From Planctomycetota bacterium (GTDB lineage: Bacteria; Planctomycetota; Planctomycetia; Pirellulales; Pirellulaceae), in assembly GCA_016872725.1 (NCBI GenBank), contig VGZC01000007.1:1-64000 (forward strand): 64,000 nt of DNA, in the 5' to 3' direction. The notes under the pieces are model-generated. The model was not told where the DNA came from and did not search any database. It saw nothing but the letters and a program-made list of their open reading frames with translations. Shown piece after piece: positions 26,517-34,939 of this stretch. The translations under genes were made by a program, and so were the position numbers. How positions within the stretch are numbered: position 1 is the first letter of the stretch; each line of letters begins with the position of its first letter.

Positions 26517-26850
26517 TCCCGCGCGACTCCTTCTCGTCGATCCCCGACACGCCGAACCGGCGAGCCAGAACGCGTTCGACGTCGGAAAACGTCAACCCGC
26601 GGTGGGCGAGCAGGACGAGCAGATGGTAGACCAAGTCGGCCGATTCCTCGGCCAGGTGCGCCCGGCCCGCATCGCCGTCCTCATGAGCCGCCTCGACGAC
26701 TTCCCCCGCCTCTTCCATGACCTTCGCGCCGATCGAAGGGGTTCCTCCGTTGAGCAGTCTCGCGGTATACGAGCGGTCGGACGGGTTTCGCTTGCGGTCC
26801 TCGATCACCGCGGCGAGCCGGTTCAGCATGGGTGTTTCGTTCGAATCCAT
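26509..26850 (-). CDS. hisE: Phosphoribosyl-ATP pyrophosphatase
   Basis: The 113-residue protein is HisE, which hydrolyses PR-ATP to PR-AMP. The all-alpha MazG-like motifs KVMEEAGEVVEAAHE and HLAEESADLVYHLLVLL carry the metal-binding acidic residues. The gene overlaps hisG by 8 bp, so the first two histidine-pathway steps form a two-gene unit, separate from any other his genes. Starts at 26880, 26850 and 26829 are all in frame, and none has a clear ribosome site; I chose 26850. Confidence 0.88.
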   Translation of the reverse strand: MDSNETPMLNRLAAVIEDRKRNPSDRSYTARLLNGGTPSIGAKVMEEAGEVVEAAHEDGDAGRAHLAEESADLVYHLLVLLAHRGLTFSDVERVLARRFGVSGIDEKESRGNG

Positions 26851-26961
26851 AGGTGCCAATCGTATGCGGTCGATGGGCAACCCGCAACGCGGCCCGAGAC
26901 GTTCGCGTGATCCACGATCCGCTCGGCAGCGCGATCCAGGGCCCCAGTTCCCGCTTGCGGC

Positions 26962-27525
26962 GTGGGTCCGTTGACAATCCCGCCCTCCCCCCTAGACGGG
27001 CCGGTGGAAGAACAAGTTGAAAAGGGCGAGCCCCTGGTGATCCGGACACTGACGCGGCACCGTGTCGGCGTCGACATCAAGAGGGCGATCGAGGGCAAGC
27101 CGCCCAAGCCGGAGGACGCGATGCAAACATCGGCGATCCAATTGGCGAGGGATCTCTTGGAACCTTGGAAGATCAACGAGGCCTCGCCTCCCGCCGGAGC
27201 GCGATGGGCCAGGAGGTTTTTGGGTTGCGATTGGCGCGGCGTTGGCGGGGGCGGCTTGGCTGCGCGCGCGAACGGCGTTGCGTGTTCGCGACCCTGGACC
27301 ATTCCGATCGCACGGCGGGCGCCGTCGGACTCCGGAGTGACGGACCGGACGCACGGAGCTCGACACGAAATCCGCGAACGCCGACGCGGCATCCGCGCGT
27401 CCCGCGTTGACGGTATGCGCCATCGGCCTATGCTGAATGCCGGCATGGAGCGCGCCGCCGAGTTACGGCGCGCCCGATCTTGCGACTTCGGAGAACGCGG
27501 AGGGTTCCGCGCGCCGGAATCATGA
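26962..27525 (+). CDS. Doubtful hypothetical ORF, possibly decayed
   Basis: A 187-residue frame lies upstream of miaA. Its first 80 or so residues (for example GEPLVIRTLTRHRVGVDIK and AIQLARDLLEPWKINEA) have normal protein composition. After about 27210 the frame turns arginine-rich, while another frame shows a hydrophobic stretch (VAIGAALAGAAWL). This would fit a short gene broken by a frameshift. No family is recognised and no ribosome site is obvious. The 26881-27521 region holds nothing else I can name. Confidence 0.25.
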   Translation: MGPLTIPPSPLDGPVEEQVEKGEPLVIRTLTRHRVGVDIKRAIEGKPPKPEDAMQTSAIQLARDLLEPWKINEASPPAGARWARRFLGCDWRGVGGGGLAARANGVACSRPWTIPIARRAPSDSGVTDRTHGARHEIRERRRGIRASRVDGMRHRPMLNAGMERAAELRRARSCDFGERGGFRAPES

Positions 27526-28571
27526 CGGAACATGCGAACGAGCTGTCAAACGTGGGGGATCGTCCGGGGGAAGGGGCGAGGGCGGACGCGGCGCGCGCGG
27601 CGGATCCCGCGCCGATCGAACCGATCCCCGACGCGTGGTACTTGACCGGGCCGACGGCGAGCGGCAAGACGCAGATCGGCATCGAGCTCGCCGAACGGCT
27701 CGGCGCCGAAATCATTTCGCTCGACTCGATGTCCGTCTACCGCGGAATGAACATCGGTACCGCGAAGCCGAATGCGGAAGCGAGGCGGCGATGTCCCCAC
27801 CACTTGATCGATCTAGTCGATCCGACCGCGGAATTCAGTGTTTCGCAGTATGTGGAAGGGGCCCATGCCGCCGTGCGGGAAATCCGAAGCCGAGGACGGA
27901 AGCCGCTCTTTGTCGGCGGAACGCCTCTCTACCTGAAAGCCCTCCTTCGAGGCATCTATCAGGGACCGCCCGCCGATTGGGCGTTCCGGAATGAAGTCGA
28001 AGGGGAGGCGGCCCGGATCGGCATCGCCGCCCTGCACGATCGCCTCGCGCTCGTCGATCCGCTCGCCGCCGCGCAGCTCCATCCCAACGATCGGCGGCGC
28101 ATCGTCCGCGCCCTCGAAGTGTTCCATCTCACGGGCCGTCCGCTCAGCCACCAGCAGATGCAGTTCGAGGAAGGGCGACGCGCCGAGGACTGCCGCGTAT
28201 TCGTCTTGGGTTGGGATCGGACGGAATTGCACGATCGGATCGCGGGGCGCGTCGAGGGCATGTTCACGGCGGGGCTTATCGACGAAGTCGCCGGCCTGCT
28301 TCGGGTGCACGGAGCGCTCGGACGAACGGCCGCGCAGGCCGTTGGCTATCGGGAAGTTCACGAACTGCTTCGCGGGGACCGCGACCGCGCTTCGGCCCGG
28401 GAGGCCGTCAAGGCGCGGACGCGGCAGTTCGCGCGCAGGCAGGAAACCTGGTTCCGGCAGTTGTCCGAATGCACGCGGATCCCGATGGGCAAGGAGACGA
28501 CGGCCGAGGAAACGGCGGACCGGATCGTCGCGGTGGCCGCCTCGCTTCGCGCATCGTCGCCCGATCACTAA
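27522..28571 (+). CDS. miaA: tRNA dimethylallyltransferase
   Basis: The 349-residue protein is MiaA, which prenylates A37 of tRNAs that read UNN codons. The P-loop is LTGPTASGKT (near residue 41), the LDSMSVYRGM loop contacts substrate, and the KAVGYRE-like motif appears as AQAVGYREVHELL. The DPL region and the C-terminal RRQETWFR segment are also present. It has a 35-residue N-terminal extension before the P-loop, rich in Ala and Glu, not seen in E. coli MiaA. The ATG is at 27522. aspS follows 123 bp downstream. Confidence 0.93.
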   Translation: MTEHANELSNVGDRPGEGARADAARAADPAPIEPIPDAWYLTGPTASGKTQIGIELAERLGAEIISLDSMSVYRGMNIGTAKPNAEARRRCPHHLIDLVDPTAEFSVSQYVEGAHAAVREIRSRGRKPLFVGGTPLYLKALLRGIYQGPPADWAFRNEVEGEAARIGIAALHDRLALVDPLAAAQLHPNDRRRIVRALEVFHLTGRPLSHQQMQFEEGRRAEDCRVFVLGWDRTELHDRIAGRVEGMFTAGLIDEVAGLLRVHGALGRTAAQAVGYREVHELLRGDRDRASAREAVKARTRQFARRQETWFRQLSECTRIPMGKETTAEETADRIVAVAASLRASSPDH

Positions 28572-28694
28572 AATGCCGCGTCGGACGCATGCCGACGGCC
28601 GATCGACGGCTGGCCGCGTCTCGCGCATCGGGCGGGCGATGCCGGAAAGGCCGGCGGCCCGCGGACCGGTTCTCTTGGGAAAGGACGCAATACC

Positions 28695-30470
28695 TTGTTA
28701 CGGACGCACACCTGCGGTGAACTGGGCGCGGCGATGGTGGACCAGCGCGCGACGCTCTGCGGTTGGGTCGATCGCAAGCGGGACCACGGAGACGGCGTTT
28801 TCATTGATATGCGGGACCGATACGGCGTCACGCAGATTGTCTTCGAGCCCGATTCCGGTCCCGAACTGCTCGACCTCGCAAAACGCCTTCGCAACGAGGA
28901 CGTGATCCAGGTCGAAGGTCTTGTCGAACCGCGGCCCGAGGGGCAGGCGAATCCCAAACTGGCGACGGGCGGGATCGAGGTTCGCGCTTCGCGATTGGTT
29001 GTGCTGAACAGGACGGAAACCCCTCCCTTCTTGCCGGGACAAGGTTCGTTGCCTGGCGAGGATGTCCGCTTGAAATACCGCTACCTGGATCTCCGCCGTC
29101 CCGCAATGCATCGGACGCTCTTGCTGCGAAACCGCATCATCAAGACGATGCGGGATTACTTCGACGAGCACGGTTTCATCGACGTCGAGACGCCCGTGCT
29201 CGGCCGCAGCACGCCCGAGGGCGCGCGGGACTATCTGGTGCCCAGTCGCGTCAACCGCGGGTCGTTTTTCGCGCTTCCCCAATCGCCCCAACTCTACAAA
29301 CAGATCCTCATGGTCGCGGGACTCGACCGCTACGTCCAAGTCGCCCGCTGTTTCCGCGACGAGGACCTGCGCGCCGACCGCCAGCCGGAATTCACGCAAT
29401 TGGACCTGGAAATGTCGTTCGTCCAGGCCGACGACGTGATCGCGATGATCGACGGGCTCATGGCGAGGCTCGCGCGGGACGTGCTCGGAATGCGCATCGA
29501 CCTTCCCTTACCCCGCATCACATACGACGAGGCGATGCGGCGATTCGGGCACGACGCGCCCGACCTGCGGTTCGGCATGGAAATCGCCGACGCCACGGAT
29601 ATCGCGGGGCGCTCGCAGTTCCGTGTGATCCGCTCGGTCGCCGATGAGGGCGGTTTCGTGCGGGGCATCACCGTGCGCGGCGGCGCGCCGCGTTTCTCGC
29701 GGAAGCAGATCGACGAATTGACGGAGTTCGTGAAGCAGGACTGCGGCGCGAAGGGCCTGCTTTGGTTCCGCGTCGAGCCCGATCGCGCATTGTGGTCGCC
29801 GGTCTCCAAGAACATCGAACCCGAGCTGCTCGATGCGTTCCGTGAACGATTCGCCGGGGAACCGGGCGACTTGATCCTGATCAGCGCGGACCGGTGGCCG
29901 ATCACCTGCAAGACCTTGCACGGCCTCCGCAAACGGCTCGGAGCCGAACTCCGACTCTACGACCCCGCGGCCATGCATTTTTCGTGGGTCGTCGAATTCC
30001 CGATGTTCGATCGGGACGAGGAAGAAAACCGGTGGGTCGCCATGCACCATCCCTTCACGGCGCCTCGGCCACAGGACATGGACCTGCTGACGAACGATCC
30101 CGCGCGGTGCCGCGCCCAGGCGTACGACCTGGTCGTCAACGGCTGTGAAGCGGGAGGCGGCACGATCCGGATCCATGATTCGTCGGTCCAACAGACCGTG
30201 TTCAACCTGCTGGGCATCGACGCGGACACGGCGCGGGAACGGTTCGGGTTCCTGCTCGAAGCCCTGCGATTCGGCGCTCCGCCCCACGGCGGCATCGCGC
30301 TCGGCATCGACCGCATCGTCATGCTCTTCGGCGGCCTCGACAACATCCGGGACTGCATCGCGTTCCCGAAAACACAGAAGGCGACCGATCTGATGACCGA
30401 GGCGCCGGGCGCGGTCGAAACCAAACAGCTCGACGAACTCGGCATCCGCATTGCGGGCAAGCCCGCGTAG
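28695..30470 (+). CDS. aspS: Aspartyl-tRNA synthetase
   Basis: The 591-residue protein is a class II bacterial AspRS. It has the N-terminal OB-fold anticodon-binding domain (TLCGWVDRKRDHG), motif 1 (HGFIDVETPVLGRSTPEGA), motif 2 (FRDEDLRADRQPEFTQLD), the bacterial GAD insertion, and motif 3 (GGIALGIDRIVMLFGG). The start appears to be TTG, with AAAGGA about 10 bases upstream, matching the usual beginning RTHTCGEL. The last seven codons and the TAG stop form the first copy of a 25-bp-period tandem hairpin repeat. Confidence 0.95.
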   Translation: MLRTHTCGELGAAMVDQRATLCGWVDRKRDHGDGVFIDMRDRYGVTQIVFEPDSGPELLDLAKRLRNEDVIQVEGLVEPRPEGQANPKLATGGIEVRASRLVVLNRTETPPFLPGQGSLPGEDVRLKYRYLDLRRPAMHRTLLLRNRIIKTMRDYFDEHGFIDVETPVLGRSTPEGARDYLVPSRVNRGSFFALPQSPQLYKQILMVAGLDRYVQVARCFRDEDLRADRQPEFTQLDLEMSFVQADDVIAMIDGLMARLARDVLGMRIDLPLPRITYDEAMRRFGHDAPDLRFGMEIADATDIAGRSQFRVIRSVADEGGFVRGITVRGGAPRFSRKQIDELTEFVKQDCGAKGLLWFRVEPDRALWSPVSKNIEPELLDAFRERFAGEPGDLILISADRWPITCKTLHGLRKRLGAELRLYDPAAMHFSWVVEFPMFDRDEEENRWVAMHHPFTAPRPQDMDLLTNDPARCRAQAYDLVVNGCEAGGGTIRIHDSSVQQTVFNLLGIDADTARERFGFLLEALRFGAPPHGGIALGIDRIVMLFGGLDNIRDCIAFPKTQKATDLMTEAPGAVETKQLDELGIRIAGKPA

Positions 30471-30545
30471 ACACATTGCGGGCAAGCCCGCGTAGACACA
30501 TTGCGGGCAAGCCCGCGTAGACACATTGCGGGCAAGCCCGCGTAG
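30450..30545. repeat. Four-copy 25-bp-period hairpin repeat spanning the aspS stop codon
   Basis: The 21-mer beginning ATTGCGGGCAAGCCCGCG and ending TAG occurs at 30450, 30475, 30500 and 30525, separated each time by ACAC. GCGGGC-AA-GCCCGC forms a perfect 6-bp hairpin in every copy. The first copy is the coding end of aspS including its TAG; the other three lie in the 3' untranslated region. The array may act as a transcript end or processing signal, although no T-tract follows. Confidence 0.97.
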
Positions 30546-30664
30546 ACCGCGGTCGCGGTTTCGATCGAGCCCGCGGCTCGAATGGGCGAACCTATCGAAG
30601 CCATGGGCGTTCGAACCGAAACCCACGTTCGTCGAAGGGCCGATCGCACGCGCGGACGCGGCGA

Positions 30665-31852
30665 TCAGGCGTCGTCGAGCAAATCGACGGCGGCGAACGG
30701 CTGGCCTTCGAGCATGGCGAGGCCGGCGCCTCCACCCGTGCTGACATGGGACACGCGGTCGGCGAACCCGAGCTGTCCGATGGCGGCCGCACTGTCTCCT
30801 CCTCCAATGATGCTCGTCGCGCCGCTCGACGCGATCGCCTCGGCGAGCGTCTTCGTGCCGGCGTCGAACGGTGGCATCTCGAACACGCCCATCGGCCCAT
30901 TCCAAACGACGGTACGCGCCTTGCGGACCTCGGCTGCGAAGCGCTCGGCCGTTTGCGGGCCGATGTCCAGGCCCTCGTATCCGGCCGGAATCGAGCCGGC
31001 GGGCACGACCACCTTCGCGCAGTCGGGCCGGAACGCGTCGCCGCAATGCGTATCGACGGGCAACAGGAGCTTGTCGCCGCCGGCTTCGATCAGCCGCCGC
31101 GCCAGGTCGACGCGGTCCGGTTCGACTCGGCTGTTCCCCACCGCTCCGCCCTGCGCGAGCGAAAACGTATAGGCCATGGCGCCGCCGATGAGCACCTTGT
31201 CGCAGATGCGAAGGAGGTTCTCGATGACCGCGATCTTGTCCGAGACCTTGGCGCCGCCGAGCACGGCGACCAACGGCCGCTTGGGCCGTTCGATCGCGTC
31301 GCGAAGGTATTGAATCTCCTTGGCGACGAGGAATCCGACGACGCGCGGTTTTCCGACCATCGCCTCGGGGACGGCGACCATCGAGGCGTCCGTACGGTGG
31401 CACGTTCCGAACGCGTCGTTGCAATAGACGTCGGCCATCGCGGCGAGCGATCCGGCGAACGCGGGGTCTTTCTTCGTCTCGCCCTTGTTGAACCGCAGGT
31501 TCTCGAGGATGACGACGTCGCCGTCGCCGAGCTTGGTGACGCGGGCTTGCGCGTCGGCCCCGACCGTGTCGGCCGCGAACGCGACCGATCGGGCGAGCAG
31601 GTCGGCAAGCCGCACGGCGACGGGACGCAGCGTGAACCGAGCGTCGTCGGGCCCACCCGTCGGCCGCCCCAGGTGGCTGATCAGTATCAGCCTGCCTCCG
31701 CGATCGATAACCGACCGGATCGTCGGAACGGCCTCGCGAATCCGCCGATCGTCGGTAATCGCCCCGTGGTCGTCGAGGGGCACGTTGAAATCAACGCGCA
31801 TCAGGACCGTTTTGCCTCGCACGTCGACATCGGCGATCGTCTTCTTAGCCAT
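30665..31852 (-). CDS. pgk: Phosphoglycerate kinase
   Basis: The 395-residue protein is a full-length glycolytic PGK that transfers phosphate from 1,3-bisphosphoglycerate to ADP. The N-terminal [13 protein letters not shown], the substrate loop [10 protein letters not shown], the hinge region [15 protein letters not shown], and the C-terminal nucleotide motif [12 protein letters not shown] are all present. ATG at 31852. No other glycolytic gene is adjacent; it is convergent with aspS, with the repeat array between them. Confidence 0.95.
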   Translation of the reverse strand: MAKKTIADVDVRGKTVLMRVDFNVPLDDHGAITDDRRIREAVPTIRSVIDRGGRLILISHLGRPTGGPDDARFTLRPVAVRLADLLARSVAFAADTVGADAQARVTKLGDGDVVILENLRFNKGETKKDPAFAGSLAAMADVYCNDAFGTCHRTDASMVAVPEAMVGKPRVVGFLVAKEIQYLRDAIERPKRPLVAVLGGAKVSDKIAVIENLLRICDKVLIGGAMAYTFSLAQGGAVGNSRVEPDRVDLARRLIEAGGDKLLLPVDTHCGDAFRPDCAKVVVPAGSIPAGYEGLDIGPQTAERFAAEVRKARTVVWNGPMGVFEMPPFDAGTKTLAEAIASSGATSIIGGGDSAAAIGQLGFADRVSHVSTGGGAGLAMLEGQPFAAVDLLDDA

Positions 31853-32249
31853 GGATAGGAGCCCTGCCGTTCGGTTCGATGGGGTTGCCTTGGATGGTCG
31901 TCATGGCCGCGTCGCGCCACGCGACAAGACGCTCCGCGCCTCAACTCAAGACGGTTCGGCCTGCCATGAGACGAGCATTTAACGGCATCGCGGGCCGGGG
32001 GCACAAGCCCCGTTCGCCCGTTCCTCGGGCCCGATGCTCCGATGCTCCGGGGAACCCATTTTCGGTCTTTACGCGATGGGCGTTCCGCGTCACAATACGC
32101 GGCCGATGAACGGGTGCGCCGGCCGGCACATGGCCGGTCGCGCGCGAATGCGGGACCCATACCGCGCGGCCGCCAAGCTCGATGTCGAGCCTTTGGGTCG
32201 CGAGTCCCCTGGGATCATGGACGAGCCGAGACGGCAAGGAGTGCTGACG
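31853..32249. other. Divergent intergenic region
   Basis: This 397-bp gap between pgk (minus) and the OmpH-like gene (plus) should hold both promoters. Frames extending the OmpH gene upstream to 32034 look non-coding. A GGGGGCACAAGCCCC inverted repeat near 32000 is the only structure noticed. Confidence 0.4.
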
Positions 32250-32894
32250 GTGGACGCATCTTTCAATCGGGCCGGGCCGGCCGCGCTGGGATTCTGGACC
32301 GCGGCGATCGCTCTGGTCCTCGCCCCCCCTCGAATCCTGGCCCAATCGGCCCAAGGGCCGTCCGGCACGGCGATCGCGCTGGTCGACATGAACAAGGTGT
32401 TTCAGAACCATATGCGGTTCAAGGCCGCGATGGACGACCTGAAAAAGGACATCACGAACTACGAGGCCGGATTGGGCGACCAGCGGAAACAGGCCGCCCA
32501 CATGAACGAACAACTGGCCAACTACAGGCCGGGTACGCCCGAATACAAACAGGTCGAGTCCCAGTTGGCCCAACTGGCGGCGAACGCCCAAGTCGGCATG
32601 GCCATGCAGAAGAAGGAATTCCTGGAACGGGAAGCGAAGGTCTACTACCAGGCCTATATGGAAGTGGCCGAGCAGGTCAACCAGATCGCGGCCCGCAACA
32701 ACATCGCACTGGTCTTGAGCTACAACGGCGAACCGATCAACGCCGAAGACCGCGCCTCGATCCTGCAGGGCGTGAATCGGGCGGTCGTCTATCAGCGCGA
32801 GCTCGACATCACGCCGCTCGTCCTCGAACGGCTCAATCGCGGCGCGATGCCCGCGGCCATGGGCGCGCGGCCCGCCATTCCACAGCGCCGTTGA
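32250..32894 (+). CDS. OmpH/Skp-family periplasmic chaperone
   Basis: The 214-residue protein has a signal peptide (hydrophobic ALGFWTAAIALVLAP, cleavage probably after ILAQSA). The mature part matches Skp/OmpH: the opening strand IALVDMNKVFQNH, then long coiled-coil helices rich in Lys, Gln and Glu, then the closing strand NNIALVLSYNGE. Skp chaperones outer-membrane proteins in the periplasm. I chose GTG at 32250 because AAGGAG lies 8 bases upstream and the signal peptide starts there; ATG 32217 is the alternative. lpxC follows after 20 bp, so this is the first gene of an envelope operon. Confidence 0.83.
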   Translation: MDASFNRAGPAALGFWTAAIALVLAPPRILAQSAQGPSGTAIALVDMNKVFQNHMRFKAAMDDLKKDITNYEAGLGDQRKQAAHMNEQLANYRPGTPEYKQVESQLAQLAANAQVGMAMQKKEFLEREAKVYYQAYMEVAEQVNQIAARNNIALVLSYNGEPINAEDRASILQGVNRAVVYQRELDITPLVLERLNRGAMPAAMGARPAIPQRR

Positions 32895-32914
32895 GTTCGT
32901 CGAGGGGTTCATCG

Positions 32915-33799
32915 ATGGCACACGCGGAAAGCGGCCACGCGCGAAACCAGCGCACACTTCGATCGCCGGTCCGTCTCGAGGGATTCGGCTATTGGAGCGG
33001 TCGCGACGTCGCTCTGGAATTGCGTCCCGCCCCGGCCGGATCGGGGATCGTCTTCGTGCGAACCGATCTGCCGCCTCCGGCGACCATCCCGGCGCGCACC
33101 GCGAACCGGCTCGACCTGCCTCGACGCACGGCCGTGGGCGCAGGGCGAGCGCGCGTCGAGATGATCGAACATGTGATGGCCGCGCTGGCCGGACTGCGAA
33201 TCGACAACTGCGAGGTCCGATTGGACGGAGCCGAATTGCCTGCTTTCGACGGGTCAAGCCTCCCGATCGCGGAAGCGATCCACCGCGCGGGCGCAATCGC
33301 GCAGGCGGAAGCCAGGCCGACGCTCCGCATCGCGAGGCCCGTTCGGATCGAAGCCGAAGGCGCTTCGATCGAAGGGCGGCCGTCCCGGACTCCCGGACTC
33401 ACGATCGAATACGAGCTGGACTACGGCCCCGGTCCAATCGGTCGCCAATGGATCCGGATGGACCTGACGCCCGATGCGTTCCTGAGCGAATTGGCGCCGG
33501 CCCGCACTTTCCTGCTCGAAGGCGAAGCCGATCGCGTACGCGAACAGGGACTCGGCGCCCGAGTCACCTACCGGGATCTCGTGATCTTCGGAAAGGACGG
33601 CCCCGTCGGAAACCGCCTGCGGTTCGACGACGAGTGCGTACGTCACAAGGCGCTCGATCTGGTCGGCGACCTGGCGCTCGGAGGATTCGATATCGAAGGC
33701 CATGTAATCGCGATCCGGAGCGGTCATCGGCTCAATGCCGATTTCGTTCGATTGCTCGAACCGCTTGCCAGGCTCCGCGCGGCGTCGATCGGAGCCTAA
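32915..33799 (+). CDS. lpxC: UDP-3-O-acyl-N-acetylglucosamine deacetylase
   Basis: The 294-residue protein is LpxC, the committed zinc deacetylase of lipid A synthesis. The first zinc ligand lies in IEHVMAALAGL, the other two in RHKALDLVGDLAL, and AFDGSSLPIAEAI is the usual substrate strand; GHRLNADFV carries the catalytic-region histidine. GAGGGG precedes the ATG at 32915. The gene follows the OmpH gene by 20 bp. It supports an outer membrane with lipid A. The spacer to lpxA (333 bp) is unusually long for this operon and contains a hexanucleotide repeat tract. Confidence 0.93.
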   Translation: MAHAESGHARNQRTLRSPVRLEGFGYWSGRDVALELRPAPAGSGIVFVRTDLPPPATIPARTANRLDLPRRTAVGAGRARVEMIEHVMAALAGLRIDNCEVRLDGAELPAFDGSSLPIAEAIHRAGAIAQAEARPTLRIARPVRIEAEGASIEGRPSRTPGLTIEYELDYGPGPIGRQWIRMDLTPDAFLSELAPARTFLLEGEADRVREQGLGARVTYRDLVIFGKDGPVGNRLRFDDECVRHKALDLVGDLALGGFDIEGHVIAIRSGHRLNADFVRLLEPLARLRAASIGA

Positions 33800-34132
33800 G
33801 TATGGCCGGGCCCGCGACGTTGACAAGGCGGCGCGGCGGTATGGCGTCGGAAGGAAGAACACGGGCGCGAGAACGGGAACGGGAACGGGAACGGGAACGA
33901 GAACGGGAACGAGAACGGGAACGAGAACGGGAACGAGCACGAGAACGAGCACGAGAACGAGCACGAGAACGAGCACGAGAACGAGCACGAGAACGAGCAC
34001 GAGAACGGGAACGGGCACGAGAACGAGAGGGGAGTGGGTGGTTCTTCTTTGAGACGCGGACGACGGTGCACGGCTGGTTGATACAGGGACGTGCCGACCC
34101 AGGAAGGCTCCGACACACGGAGGTGATGAGCG
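33800..34132. other. Long lpxC-lpxA spacer
   Basis: This 333-bp spacer lies inside an otherwise compact envelope operon. About 160 bp of it is the hexanucleotide repeat tract described separately. The rest has no recognisable gene, although GGAGG for lpxA (near 34120) is seen. Confidence 0.6.
33869..34026. repeat. Hexanucleotide microsatellite (GAACGG/GAACGA/GAGCAC-type units)
   Basis: About 26 imperfect hexamers run without interruption between lpxC and lpxA. The units are GAACGG, GAACGA and GAGCAC, arranged as local runs. Every frame gives a low-complexity dipeptide (Arg-Glu, Thr-Gly or Pro-Val/Leu), and none is a likely protein. Such a tract is prone to slipped-strand length change, though six-base steps would not shift a reading frame. 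Confidence 0.95.
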
Positions 34133-34939
34133 ATGGCGACGTATGTGGCTCCCAATGCCGAAGTTTCCCCCGAAGCGCAATTGGACGACGAGGTCTATGT
34201 GGGACCGTTCTGCGTGATCGGTCCGGACGTGACGATCGGTCGGGGAACGCGTTTGGAGAACAGCGTCTCAATCATGGGATGGGCCACGATTGGGGCGGAC
34301 AACCGGATCTTTCCGGGCGCGGTGGTCGGGGGAGACCCGCAGGATCTCTCCTACCGCAACACGCGGACGCGCGTCGTGATCGGCCACCGCAACGTGATTC
34401 GCGAATGCGTGACGATCAACCGGGGCACGGAGAAGGAGGACGGCGTCACGTCGATCGGCAACGAGTGCTTCATCATGGGATGTTGCCATATCGCGCACGA
34501 CTGCAAGCTCGGCGATCGCGTCGTCATGGCGAATGCGTCGTTGCTGGGAGGCCATGTGCACGTCGCGCATGACGTGACCCTCTCGGGAGGCGTCGCCGTC
34601 CACCATTTCGCGTCGATCGGATGCTACAGCTTCGTGAGCGGCCTCAGTCGCGTGCTCCACGACGTGCCGCCGTACATGCTGGTCGAAGGCAGTCCGGCGC
34701 GTCCTCGCTGCGTCAATACGGTGGCGCTCAAACGGAACGCGTTTCCGTCGGACGTCGTGCGGGCGCTCATCGAAGCCCACCGCGTTCTCTACCGTGCGAA
34801 GGCCGGGTTGGAACCGGCTCGAGAAACGCTCCGCGAAAAAGGAATGCTCGTTCCCGCCGTGAACCACCTGTTGGGTTTCGTCCAGAACCAGCACGAAGGC
34901 CGACACGGCCGAGGGCGACAGCGAAGGAGGGCCGCATGA
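34133..34939 (+). CDS. lpxA: UDP-N-acetylglucosamine acyltransferase
   Basis: The 268-residue protein is LpxA, the first acyltransferase of lipid A synthesis. It has a left-handed beta-helix made of hexapeptide repeats (VGPFCVIGPDVTIG), and the catalytic histidine is His122 in HIAHDCKLGD. GGDPQDLSY contacts the nucleotide, and the C-terminal helices follow HRVLYRAKAGL. An AGGTGATGAG-like ribosome site precedes the ATG at 34133. Its stop overlaps the next start by 4 bp (ATGA), so lpxA and the Gfo-type gene are translationally coupled. Confidence 0.93.
   Translation: MATYVAPNAEVSPEAQLDDEVYVGPFCVIGPDVTIGRGTRLENSVSIMGWATIGADNRIFPGAVVGGDPQDLSYRNTRTRVVIGHRNVIRECVTINRGTEKEDGVTSIGNECFIMGCCHIAHDCKLGDRVVMANASLLGGHVHVAHDVTLSGGVAVHHFASIGCYSFVSGLSRVLHDVPPYMLVEGSPARPRCVNTVALKRNAFPSDVVRALIEAHRVLYRAKAGLEPARETLREKGMLVPAVNHLLGFVQNQHEGRHGRGRQRRRAA

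Noticed and set aside
30450-30545. CRISPR array or transposon end
   Set aside because: Only four 21-bp copies with constant 4-bp spacing; no spacers or terminal inverted repeats of a mobile element.
32992-34572. Arg-Glu repeat protein across the hexamer tract
   Set aside because: The frame is antisense or out of frame to lpxC and lpxA on either side, and the dipeptide run comes from the microsatellite.
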